Positions 45,120 to 57,125 of a DNA stretch of 64,000 nt are shown here, piece after piece. The notes under the pieces were generated by a model. It saw only the letters and a list, made by a program, of their open reading frames with translations. It was not told the origin of the DNA and searched no databases. How positions within the stretch are numbered: the stretch's first letter is position 1; every line of letters begins with the position of its first letter. This stretch comes from Stomoxys calcitrans. Its lineage: Eukaryota > Arthropoda > Insecta > Diptera > Muscidae. The position numbers and the translations under genes are program-made. Location: assembly GCF_963082655.1 (NCBI RefSeq), contig NC_081553.1, forward strand, positions 31,132,341 through 31,196,340. Direction: 5' to 3'.

Positions 45120-47020
45120 CCAAGGACCTTTAGTTAGAACCCCTCATAGTCGCGATAGGCCTACAACTCTTCAAATATTTGGCACCAGTTAAGGATATCA
45201 TATTGGTACTGTTCTCTAAAAGAATTTTGGTTTAAATCCAATTTTATCCTGACAGGCATATTTCAGGAGTGTACTCCCTTAGACCCTAGAACGATGTGTT
45301 GCATACCTGCAAAGAAAAGAAAAACATTTTATTATAAGAAAGAGGTATAATAAATGATTATAAATAATGAAAATGTTAAATAAATTATCGATATAACTTT
45401 CCTTAATCAAGGGAAACGGTCTAAATTAAAAATAAAAAAATACAATAAAAGCTCTAATAAAATTATTTTATGGTATATTACAATATTTTTGGGTATGAGG
45501 TATATATAAAAAACGTTTTGATTTCATAATAAGGTTAGGTTAGGATAAGTTGAAAAGAGGGTGCGGATATTAATGCCACTATGGACATACACCATAGCCA
45601 CTAATCGGCTTGTTGTACGCTCTCAAAACTAAAAATTAACGGAAAAATAAAAATTTTAAGTTAGGATTTCCTAACTTAAATTACTACTTACAAAATCCTT
45701 AATTTTTTTTTTCATGCCACGCGCCTAAATTGGTTCATGTCTGGTATTGAGTCCCCCATGAGTACTCCAATGTCTCATCATCTTTCCCCCATGCCCTGTA
45801 CTTGCTATCACTTGCCACACCGATTTTGCATAAGTCAGCTCGTAGTCATATGTGTCCTGTTGTGACACCAAAATTTATACCGAACCTAATTATCAAGCAT
45901 AACTCATAATCGTGCATTATGATGGGTGCATCCTTTAACCACCTCAAAGAATTAAATAGTTCTGAAAACAAATGCCTTCCACTACATTTACAAACACTTC
46001 CTGAAAATATTTCTCTTATAGTAACTGTAAAAAACATCACCAATATATAGGTCAGTCTTTTCATTCACCACAAATATTTTTATTAACTCAAAATGACAAA
46101 ATTGTTTTCAATGAATTCCAAACTCAGGCGATTTCCACCCTCATAAAAGTTGCCACAAAACTTTTACTATGCCCGTCTATAAAAACAAGTCAACCTCTAC
46201 CAAATGGCTTTCCTTTGAATTGTAAAACTCTCTCTAAACTATCCCTAAATGGCCATGATGACTTGTTGAAAATAAATTTTCTCCATTAATAAACTAAAAC
46301 CAAAACATCATTAAAGTCATGATTTTCCATTAGGATTAGTTACATTCCCTTTCGTTTTTTTTTTTATTCTGTGGTTGCTTTCTATGACCCATGACCTCAC
46401 GTTAAACTATGGCCTGCGAGCATCATCAACTTAATAATGTTGTTAATGATTGGCTTAAAGACTTTGCTTTAAGCCTTTAGTTACTAAAAAAACACCCAGA
46501 AAAAAAACGCAAGCTTTCCACATTATCATGGTCGGCCTAAAAACGTTCCATAAAAGTTTTTGGAACGAGTGTGTGGTTTCTAAAACAATTTTTCAATCAA
46601 ATCCTTTCCCAGAGACTCATCGAAAGCAAAAAATTTAGAAAATGCTCACTCTCTCTCTTTCACTCTCCCATACCGTCAATAGGATTTTGAGGTTTGGTTG
46701 ATTTTAAATGGAACCCTTAAACTAGAATGTTGTTTCCAGCAAATTTTTGATTTTTTTTTTTTTTGGGGGGGGGGTTCTTTTCTTCCTTTGCCGTTATGGT
46801 TTGAATTTGAAATTGGAAGTTTTGTTATTAGAAAAGTTTCAAATGTTTTGACGCCTATCCAAACACCAGAATGTTAACGCACTAACTCACACATGTGCCA
46901 AGTCAAAGGGAACTTTCATAGAACGACTATGACCACGGAAAGAGTTGCCAATGAGAAAACATAAATCAACAAAATTGATGGCAAATTAGAATTACCTGAA
47001 AAATTAAAAAAAAAATTTAA
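45120..47020. other. Unique-looking AT-rich DNA with one short dispersed repeat
   Basis: At about 45530-45635 'aaggttaggttaggataagttg', 'agagggtgcggatattaat' and 'ctaatcggcttgttgtacgctc' look like a fragment of a dispersed repeat, which I recognise only by its style. A (T)n(G)n run lies at about 46747-46776. No gene is supported. Confidence 0.4.
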
Positions 47021-47854
47021 TTGTCGAGCCATGTCCGTCCGTATGTCTGTCGAAAGCACGCCAACTTTCGAAGAAGTAAAGCTAGCCACTTGAAATTTTG
47101 CACAAATACTTCTAACTAAGGTAGGTCGGTTGGAATTGTAAATGGGCCATATCGATACATGTTTTGATATAGCTGCCATAAAAACCGGTCTTAAATATTG
47201 ACTTATTGATCCACTAGATGGCGCAATTCTTATCCGACTTCGATGAAATTTCGTATGAAATGTTTTGTTATGATTTTCAACAACTGTGCTGTCATATTAA
47301 GCGATAGCATTTCCTATCCGCTTCGGCTAAAAATTTTGGATGACGAGTTTTGTTATGACTTCTAACTACTGTGCTTAGCCCTGTTCAAATCGATCCATAA
47401 CCTGATATAGCTGCCATATAAACTGATCTTGGATCTGTATTCTTGAGCCACTAGAGGGCGCAGTTCTTATCCGATTAGGCTGAAAATTTATGCAACGTCT
47501 TCTACCGTGACCTCCAACATACGTGTCAAAAATGGTCTAAGTCCGTCCATAGCCTGATATAGCTCCCATATAAACCGATCTCTCGATTTTACTTCATGAG
47601 CCGCTAGAGGGCTCAATTCTTATTCGAATTGGCTGAAATTTTATACAATGACTTCTATTATGGACACCAACATTCAGTTCGATTATATTCCGAATAGGAC
47701 CATAACTTGATATACCTCCAATAGCATAGTAACTATTTTCTTTTATCCTTTGTTTCCCTAAAGAGAGATACCGGGTAAAGAACTCGAAAAATGCGATCCA
47801 TGGTGGAGGGTATATAAGATTCGGGCCGGCTGAACTTAGCACGCTTTTACTTGT
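47021..47854 (+). mobile_element. HINE type A, 5'-truncated
   Basis: It starts at 'gtcgagccatgtccgtccgtatgtctgtc' (core and 5' terminus missing). Type A units follow ('cactagatggcgcaattct', 'cactagagggcgcagttct'). The 3' end is 'ccatggtggagggtatataag', the hairpin 'cgggccggctg', then AACTTAGCACGCTTTTACTTGT ending at 47854. It directly abuts the next HINE. Confidence 0.8.
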
Positions 47855-50463
47855 CATACCCTCCACCGAACGATGGGGGTATATTAATTTTGTCATTCCG
47901 TGTGCAACACATCGAAATATCCATTTCCGACCCTATAAATGTATATATTCTTGATCAGCTTAAAAATCGAAGACGATCTAGCCATGTCCGTCCGTCTGTC
48001 TGTCGAAATCACGCTACTGTCTTCAAAAATGAGCTGAATCTTTGCACAGATTCTTTTTTTGTTCATAAGCAGGTGAAGTTCGAAGATGGGCAATATCGGA
48101 CTATGTCTTGATATAGCCCCCATATAGACCGATCCGCCGATTTAGAATCTAAGGCCCATAAAAGCTACTTTTATTATATGATTTTGCTGAAATTTGGGAC
48201 AATGAGTTGTGTTTGGCCCTTCGATATCCTGCTTTTGGTCTAGATCGGTCGAGACTTGGATATAGCTGCCATGTAGACCGATCTCTCGATTTAAGTTCTT
48301 GCGCCTATAAAAGGTGCATTTATTATCCGATTTTGCCAAAAATTTGAACAGTGAGTTGTGTTAGGCCCTACGACATCCTTCTTCAATTTGGCCTAGATCG
48401 GTCTAGATTTGGATATAGCTGCCATATAGACAGATCTTTCGATTCAAGGTTTTGAGCCCATAAAAGGCGTATTTATTGTCCGATATCGCCTTCATTTCGA
48501 ACCGTGAGTTTTGCTAGGATCTTCACCATTATTCTTCAATTTGGCCCAAAATCGGTTCAGATTTGAATGTAGCTGCCATATAGACCGATATCTCGATTCA
48601 AGGCTTTGGGCCCCTAGAAGGCGCATTGAATGTCCGATGTCGCCGAAATTTGGGACAGTGGGTTGTGTTAGGCCCTTTGACATCTTTTTTCAAATTGGCT
48701 AAGATCGGTTAATATATGGATATAGCTGCCATATAGACCGATCTCTCGATTTAATGTTTTGGGCCCATAAAGAGTCCATTTTTAGTCCGATTTTGCCAAA
48801 GTTTGGGACAGTGAGTTGTGTTAGGCACTACTACATCATTTTTCAATATGGCCCAGGTCTGTCATGATTTGGATATAGATGTCATAGGACCGATCCGCCG
48901 ATTTAGGGTCTTAGGCCCATAAAAGCCACATTTATTATCCGATTTTGCTGAAATTTGGGACAGTGAGTTGTCTTAGGCCTCTCGACACATTTCTTCATTT
49001 TGGCCTAGATCTTCATATAGACAGATCTCTCGATTTAAAGTTGTGGGCCCATAAAAGGCGCATTTATTGTCCGATTTAGTCGAAATTTCGGACAGTGAGT
49101 TATGTAAGGCCCTTCGATATCCTTCTTAAGTTTGGCCTATATCGACCAAGATTTGCATATAGCTGCTGTATAGGCCGATCTCTCGACTTAAGGTTTTGAG
49201 TCCATAGAAGGCGTATTTATTTTTCTGAAACTTGGTCCGAATCGGCAAGACTTGGATATAGCTGCCATATAGACCGATAGCTCGTCTTAAAGTCTTAGCC
49301 CCATAAAAGGCCCATTTATAATCCCATTTCGCTGAAATTTGACCCAGTGACTTATATTAGGCTTTACAACATTCGTGTTGTATATGCTTCAGATCGGTCT
49401 ATATTTGCATATAGGTGCCATATAGACCGATCCCTCGACTTAAGGTTTTGGGGCCATAAAAGGCGCATTTATTGTCCGATTTCCCAGAAATTTTAAAAAG
49501 TGAGTTGTTTTAAGCCCCTCGATATGTTTCTGCAATTTGGCCTAAATCGATCAAGATTTGTCTTTAGGTTTTGGGCACATAAAAGGCGCATTTATTGTCC
49601 GATGTCGCCGAAATTTGGGACAGTGAGTTAGGTTAAGGCCCTCGATATGTTTCTGCAATTTGGACTGGGTCGATCAATATTTGCATATAGGTGCCATATA
49701 TACCGATCTCTCGATTAATGGTTTTTGGGGGCATAAAAGGCGCATTTATTGTCCGATGTCGCCGCTATATAAGGTTATACACCGATTTGCGCCATACTAA
49801 GCACAGTTATTGAAAGTCATAACAAAACACCTAATGCAAAATTTCAGCCAAATCGGATGAGAATTGCGCCCTCCAGCGGCTCAAGAAGTCAAAATCCAAG
49901 ATCGGTTTATATGCCAGTTATACCAAGTTATGAACCAATTTGAATCATACTTAGCACAGTTGTTGGAAGTAATACGAAAACACCGTCTGCAAAATATCAG
50001 CCAATTCGGATATGAATTGCGCCCCCTAAAAGCTGAAGGAGTCAAGACCCCTGATCAGATTATATGGCAGCTATATCAGGTTATAGACCGATTTAGACCA
50101 TACTTAGGACAGTTGTTGGAAGTCATGGCAAAACACCACGTGCATAATTTCAGTCAAATCCGGTGAGAATCACACCCTCTAGAGGCTCAAGGAGTCAAGA
50201 CCCAAGATCGGTTTATATGGCAGCTATATCAAAAGATGGACCGATTTGGCCTTTAAACATTCCCAACCGACCTACACTAGTAGGAAGTATTTTTGCAAAA
50301 TTTCAAAGGGCTAGCTTTACTCCTTCGAAAGTTAGCGTGCTCTAGAGAGACAGACGGACGGACATACGGACGGATATTTCTAGGTCGACTTAGACAAATA
50401 TTTCGAGAAGTTACAAACACAATGACGAAATTAGTATACCCCATCTTATGGTGGAGGGTATAA
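47855..50463. mobile_element. HINE B/A composite with 5'-type ends at both sides
   Basis: The left half (47855-49765) is forward type B: 'cataccctccaccgaacgatgggg', core 'gaccctataaatgtatatattcttgatcag', GTCY tract (47987-48003), about eleven units at 153-154 bp ('gcccataaaag' landmarks at about 48456, 48610 and 48763). At about 49765 ('gatgtcgccgctatataagg') it joins reverse type A units, which end at 50463 in a reverse 5' terminus ('catcttatggtggagggtataaaaa') with a short GACGGAC tract (50349-50375). No 3' terminus exists. Confidence 0.8.
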
Positions 50464-51431
50464 AAACATGGAATATTTCAAATTTAATTTTTTATCTTTA
50501 TTTTTCAATGCAATTATTGTTAGGCTGCACCTTTAAATAATAAGCCAAAATAAAAAAAATAAAATCTATTTATTTTTTCTTATGCAATTCCCCACAGAGG
50601 CTTTGGTCTGTCGTTGCTTTAATACCTCAATGGGAAAAAATTGTCCAATTCAATATAATTTTCAGATCTTTTCCAAACATCACAAATTGGCAATCCTTGC
50701 ACCATGTTTCATATGAGGACCTTTAATTTGCGTATGTTTGGATATACAAGTTTAATTTAACTCCAACTGGCATATGTGCGCTTGTATTCTTGTCTATGTT
50801 AGACACTCATACACTCTCATTTATGGCATTGCTGGCGAGTAAAGCTGTTAGAAATAGGATTTATTATCCCTTTGTGAATGGTAGCACATCCTGCATTAAA
50901 TATGTATTCGTTAAGTATATTAACGAGATATATGATGAAACACATAGCATGCCATATGCTGGCTATATTTGTCTGCATGTTGTAGATGTAAGCCTGTTTG
51001 CAATTGGTCCTTTATGGGTTGGCTTAGTCGCATTTTGGCTGTAATGAGGTTGCTACTCAAGTGAGCTCCTTTTTTATTTACGTTCATAATTTGATTAACA
51101 TTTTTTGTTATTTTAAGGAGCAAACTCGTAATAGGTATCATGGAAATTCGATGCCTTAATCAGGAACACATGGAGAGAATTTGTAACATGTGTGGCGAAT
51201 AAGTACAGTTTAATGATTACTTGAAATTTTGAATCGGCTGAGAATTATTAGAATTTCCAATTTTTTAAATGAACTCCTGTTTGGCTTAAGGAAGGTTTTT
51301 GTTTAAAATTTTTGAGAAATTTGAGATTAAAAATGCAATCTTTGTTTGGATTATTTATACGGATAGGCGAGAGTCAGTTAGTTGTACGAACGGAAAGTTA
51401 TACAGACAACAATATGATGTTTTGTGAGTAA
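50464..51431. other. Unique-looking AT-rich DNA
   Basis: No transposon end or RNA gene is seen. A forward 84-codon frame at 50790-51044 has no recognised motif and is probably chance. Confidence 0.4.
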
Positions 51432-51972
51432 TTGACTAAAGGACGGGAACACATTTATTTTGCCTTTTTGTTTGCAACACATCGAAATATCCATTTCCTA
51501 CATTCAAAAATATTTTCACACAAAAAAACTTGGTCCTCCGAATTGGTAGATCTTTGTGTCAACCACCCTGTATATATATTCTGGATATTCCTAAAATTCA
51601 AGGACTATCCAAATGTCCGTCCATCCGCTTGGCATACTGTTTCTTCTATCTTACGTCCGCTCTTTCGATTGTACGTCCAATCATCTGTCTCTCCGTCCGA
51701 CCGTCTGTGTGACCGCCTGTACTTCCACTGCCACCACCGGCTGTCGATATGTTAAAATTACCTTGAAATCTCTAAAAACTAAGACATTGTTCTGAAACAT
51801 TGGACAAATAATTTCTTTATACACATCTTAGTTTCGAAAATGAGCAACATCGGGCTACATCTTATAATACTGATACTGATAACATATAAACTTATAATGG
51901 GGTCGAAGACCTTTATCTCGAGGACTTACAAACAAAATCTCGAGTAGTATGCCCCCTTTTTATGGCAGAGGG
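51432..51972 (+). mobile_element. Decayed HINE remnant (type B-like)
   Basis: It keeps 'tttgcaacacatcgaaatatccatttcc' (about 51470), 'caaatgtccgtccatccg' and a broken GTCY region (51640-51720), 'aagacattgttctgaaac', and a reverse 5'-like end 'tggggtcgaagac...cgaggacttacaaacaaaat...tatggcagagggtac' (51898-51972). Like two other copies, it seems to have 5'-type sequence at both sides. Confidence 0.55.
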
Positions 51973-52898
51973 TACAAAATCATACATTTAAGTTTCAGCT
52001 CTCAGCATATCCCCTCCATTGTAACATAAAATTTACAAAATAGCCAAAATAAAGCATCATTTCCAACAACACCCTAAAGCAAATGGAATGTCAGAACTTG
52101 CTCATTTGTAACACCTCGCAATGGTACCTAAAAGCCGGGGCCCTTAAGTGTGAGTGATGGTTGTTCATGTGAGCATTGATGTGTGTGTGTGTGTGTGGAT
52201 TTTTCTTTTTTAATATCCAACGTAACTTTAATGAATGCCATTTAATTTTGGTAACAGCTTGAATTTTTGCTAAAACCTCCCAAATAGACCCTCTATCCAC
52301 TCTATTCGGGCCACAACAGAGAGCCACCTTGAATGCCAAGAGCTCAATGTAGGTAAAGTGAAAGTGTAAAAAAAGAGCAAAAAAAAAAAATAGGAATTGC
52401 CAGTCTTTTGCTGAAATTCACGCAGATGCCCTCTTCAAACCAAGGACACACTTCAACGAGTTTGATTAATGCCCTTTTTTCGTTTGGCCACATATACTTC
52501 CACTACCATCACCAGAACCACATCTTCAACTGCCACTTTGGGTGCCATTAGTAGTAGTAGTAGTAATAGTTCTTGGTTTCCTCATAATCAGAGTTGCCAA
52601 AGAAGAGAGTGTCGTGGAAATGTTGGGCAAATTTAGTTTTCTTAAGAGAGAGTACTCATATTTTCATTGTACCATAAATCACAAACCAAATTCAATCAAA
52701 TACGGCTATACACATACCTACCAAGACCTAATTACGAGTGGTGTTTGGAGGACTTCCTCACATACCAAATTCTAAATCAGATAATAGTGAGTGCTTTTAG
52801 GCAATTAAGGGTTTGAATGTTCTACGTCACAACAAGTAAATGTGCAAAAATCTAGAAAATATATATAAAATATTTTTGATTTATCATCAACAATTTAT
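51973..52898. other. Unique-looking AT-rich DNA
   Basis: A (TG)n run lies at about 52181-52196 and 'gtagtagtagtagtaat' at about 52552. No gene is supported. Confidence 0.4.
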
Positions 52899-55245
52899 AA
52901 TTGTATGAAAAATTTAAATTTTTATCAAAAACTTCAAAACTTTGGTAAAAAATTAAAGTTTTTATCGAAAATTTAATTTTTTCGAATATAAAGCTTTTTT
53001 GTCTAAACCTTAAATTTTTTCTTCATAAATTAAATTTTTATAGAAAATTTAAATTTTTGTTGAATACATAAATTTTTATCGAAAATTTAAATTTTTATTG
53101 AATACATAAATTTTTATCGAAATTTTAAATTTTTATCAAAATTTTAAATTTTTATCGAAAATTTAAATTTTTATCGAAAATTTAAATTTTTATCTAAATT
53201 TTAAATTTTTATCAAAATTTAAAATTTTTATCAAAATTTTAAATTTTTATCAAAATTTAAAATTTTTATCAAAATTTTAAATTTTTATCAAAATTTTAAA
53301 TTTTTATCAAAATTTTAAATTTATATCAAAATTTTAAATTTTTTTCAAAATTTTAAATTTTTATCAAAATTTTAAATTTTTATCGAAATTTTAAATTTTT
53401 ATCGAAATTTTAAATTTTTATCGAAATTTTAAATTTTTATCAAAATTTTAAATTTTTATCAAAATTTTAAATTTTTATCAAAATTTTAAATTTTTATCAA
53501 AATTTTAAATTTTTATCAAAATTTTAAATTTTTATCAAAATTTTAAATTTTTATCAAAATTTTAAATTTTTATCAAAATTTTAAATTTTTATCAAAATTT
53601 TAAATTATTATCGAAATTTTAAATTTTTATAGAAAATTTAAATTTTTGTTGAATACATAAATTTTTATAGAAAATTTTAAATTTTTATTGAATACATAAA
53701 TTTTTATCGAAAATTTAAATTTTTACCGAAATTTTAAATTTTTACCGAAATTTTAAATTTTTATCGAAAATTTAAATTTTTATCGAAAATTTAAATTTTT
53801 ATCGAAAATTTTAAATTTTATCGGAAATTTAAACTTTGTCGAAAATTTAAATTTGAAATTGTGTTCACACCCGACTCCGATTAAATTTTATCGCAAAATT
53901 AAATTGTCATCGATAATTAGAATTTTATCGAACGTTTGAGTTTTTAACGAAAATTTTAATATTTATCGGAAGTTTGAGTTTGATCGAATATAGAGTGTTT
54001 TTTAATTAAAAAATTAAATTTTAATTAAAAATTCTCGAAATCGAGAATTGTAATTTTTTATCGAAATTTAAAATATATATCAAACAAATTCATATGGAAA
54101 AGATTTACATTTGGGGAAATTCAAGTTACCAATTAAAAAGTTCGAACAAACTAGAACAAACAAGTTATGAAAATTTTTTTTAAAATTTTTTAAATTATGA
54201 AAGTTTCGCAATACAGAAACCAAAAATTTTTTAAATTTGTATTAAAGTTTTTTTCAAAATTTCATAGAAAATTTAAAATTTCATCGAAATATTCAAATTT
54301 CATCGAAAATTTCATATTTCAAAGAAAATTTAAAATTTTATCGAAAATTTCAAATTTTATCGAAAATTTCAAATTTTATCGAAAATTTCAAATTTTATGG
54401 AAAATTTCAAATTTTATCGAAATTTTCAAATTTTATCGAAATTTTCAAATTTGATCGAAAATTTAAAATTTTATCGAAAATTTAGAATTTTATTGAAAAT
54501 TTAAATTTTATCGAAAATTTTAAATTTGATCGAAAATCTCAAATTTTATCAAATATTTCAAATTTTATCGAAAAATTCAAATTTTATCGGATATTTCAAA
54601 TTTCAAATTCCATCAAAAATTTCAATTCATATTGAAAATTAAAAATTTTCATCGAAAAAAAAACCAAAATCAATTTTTTTATAAATTTAGTTTAAATTAA
54701 ATTTGTTTATTTGAAAAATTAAGATTTTTATTGAAAATTTTAATTTTCATCGAAAATTTTAACTTTCATCGAAAATTTGAATTCTGTTGTTGACCTTTGG
54801 AATTTTATATCTTCTTGGTTGGTTATCGAAGAATTTTCATCAAAAATTTAAATTTTTATCGAAAAATTAAATTAAATTATCGAAAATTTAATATGTTATT
54901 AATTTTAATAATATTAAATTTTTATTATTAATATTATTTTATTATATTTAAATTTTCGATAATTTGATTCGTATAATTTGAATTTGAAAATGATTTTAAT
55001 TTTTGAAGAAAATTTAAATCTGCGTCAAGAAGCATTTTTTTGTAATTTTTTTTACCAAATAGTTAAATTTTAAATTTCATGAAGAATTTCAATTTTCACG
55101 AAAAATTTCAATTCTCAACAAAATTTCAATTTTCATCAGAAATTTCAATTTTCATGAAAAAATTAAATTTTCATCAAAAATTCCAATTTTCAACAAAAAT
55201 TCCAATTTCATGGAAATTGAAATTTTCATCGAATTTGAAATTTCG
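52899..55245. repeat. AT-rich satellite, 19-bp period, about 2.3 kb
   Basis: The unit is ATCAAAATTTTAAATTTTT and variants (ATCG..., ...TTTCAAATTTT). The period is exactly 19 in 53150-53620 (for example the C of ATC at 53479 and 53498) and in 54300-54450. More diverged units flank the core, with short interruptions at about 53857-53880 and 54780-54830. A forward 85-codon frame at 54197-54454 is the repeat read in codons (a 19-residue period) and is not a gene. Confidence 0.92.
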
Positions 55246-56459
55246 TATATGATAAAGTTGAAGGTTCATCATCTGGTTAACATCACAAATGTACCCATTC
55301 CAAATTTGTGCTTTGGTTTATATAAAAAATTTAAATTTCAATAGAAATTTTGTCTAAAAATATTGAATTAGAATAATTTGATTCTTATAGAAATTTGATG
55401 GGATATAAGTTTTCATATTTTGTCGAATTTGGTAACAAAGAATTTCATAAAAGCGGCAACACTGCCTTTCATATATGGGCCAACATTCCTTGTCTCCACT
55501 TTAAGTTGGTGAAATTTCACTCTCGTTCCCCCTCTCTGTCTATCCCCTTCACACTCTCCCACACCAACTATTGATGAAGAAAATTGCAAAGAAGAAAAGC
55601 AACAAAAAAAGTGTTTTTGGTTTTATATTAAAATTTCCTAAAACATGTCAGTTATTTGGGTACCATTTGTCCCTGGGTTTTTTCGGCTCATTGTTGTAGC
55701 GTTGGCTCTTATGTTCCCGGTATTTGTCAAAGTCCGGACAACACATACCAAGCAACCACCCCTCCTCCCCACCTAAGTTATCATACACTTACTTACATAT
55801 GGTATGGAGGCTTCCAGCTGTCTTTTGACATTTGTTTTTAGTCCATGTAAAACATATTTCAGTGGGTCTCAAAATTATGAAATGTTATTTAATTAATACT
55901 ACACCCGAGAACAAAAGAGAAAAAAAAATTAATAAAATGTTGCCAAAGTCAAATATCAGCAGATGTGTGTGTAGGTGTGTGGGTGTATGAAAGTATGCCT
56001 GAAAGTTCTTAAAAGTGAGACTATAAAAGGTCGTCATGGTGTCGGCATGTCATTGACATAAGTGTCATTAAAAAGGAATGCGAAAGCGATACATTAAAGC
56101 TAAAGTGCGTATCCTTGTAGTGATTTGTCAGGAATCAGGGGAACAATTTAAAAGTTTCAAGTTGTCAATAAAAGTATGGTCCAAGGTTAAGGATGTCATT
56201 AGGAGCATGACACAAAGAAAGATTGAGAAGAAAAGAAGTATCTTTTGTTTAGTCTACGTGAGAATGCATCAAAGAGAAAAGTTCATATTTAAGAGTCTGT
56301 ATTAAGGTCTCGAAGAAGTTCCATAAGAAGAGGATACTTAAAAGAAATTAGAGAAACTTAAAAATCGTATGTCATATAATTTTAATCGGATAACGAAATG
56401 TCAAGTAATTAAAACAAATATTATATAAATAATTTTTTCAAATATTAAATGTTACATTA
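55246..56459. other. Unique-looking DNA
   Basis: No transposon or RNA gene is recognised. A lysine- and arginine-rich forward frame at 56078-56305 (75 codons) has no motif I can place. Confidence 0.4.
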
Positions 56460-57094
56460 AAACAAGCGTGATAAGTTCGACCGGCCGAATCTTGGAAACC
56501 CACCACCATGGTTTCTACTAACACATGGGAGCTAGAAATCTAGTTATAGAGCGAACTGAACCGTATTTGGCGCAGTTGTTGAGTTATAACAAAACACTAT
56601 ATGCTAAATTTCAGCCAAATCGTATAAAAATTGCGGCTTGTAAGAGCTCACGAAGTCAAATCGGGAGATCGGTTTATATGGGAGCTATATCATGTTCTTG
56701 ACCGATTTGAACCATACGTGGCACAGTTGTTGGAAGTCGTAACAGAACACCATGTACAAAATTTCAGCCTAATCGCATGAAAATTGCGGCTTCCAGGGGC
56801 TCAAGAAGTCAAATCGGGAGATCAGTTTATATGGGAGCTATATCTAAATCTGAACCGATATGGCCCATTTGCAATCCCTAACGACCTACATCAATATTAA
56901 GTATCTGTGCAAAATTTCAAGCGGCAAGCGTTCGACCGCTATCCTGATTTCGACAGACGGACGGACTAGTTCGAATCAGAATATCGAGACGATCAAGAAT
57001 ATATATACTCTATGGAGTCCTAGATCAATATTTCGAGGTGATACAAACGAAATGACTAGATTACCCCTAACCCATGGTGTTGGGTATAAAAAAA
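56460..57094 (-). mobile_element. HINE type C, complete and compact (about 635 bp)
   Basis: The reverse 5' end is at 57094 (forward 'ccatggtgttgggtataaaaa'). The core 'gacgatcaagaatatatatactctatgg' is at about 56988-57015, then a short tract (56954-56968), about three units ('attgcggcttccaggggctc'), and the 3' end 'aaacaagcgtgataagttcg' with the hairpin 'cgaccggccg' at 56478-56487. It is the clearest minimal complete copy. Confidence 0.85.
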
Positions 57095-57125
57095 AAGATT
57101 ATTCTTGATGACTTTTTTAACTAAA

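Noticed and set aside
45530..45560. ggttaggttagg resembling a TTAGG telomeric repeat
   Set aside because: Only about two units, within a dispersed repeat; Diptera generally lack TTAGG telomeres.
49864..50345. Frames reading like DRFIWQLYQVMDRF repeats, also at 9550-9925, 19461 and 31498-31797
   Set aside because: They are repeated because the DNA unit (about 153 bp, a multiple of 3) is repeated. Similar peptides occur in many frames and strands of HINE copies and are broken by stops within each unit, so I found no sign of selection on the protein.
54197..54454. 85-codon frame of FYRKFQI-like repeats
   Set aside because: It is the 19-bp satellite read through; the 19-residue period equals three DNA periods.
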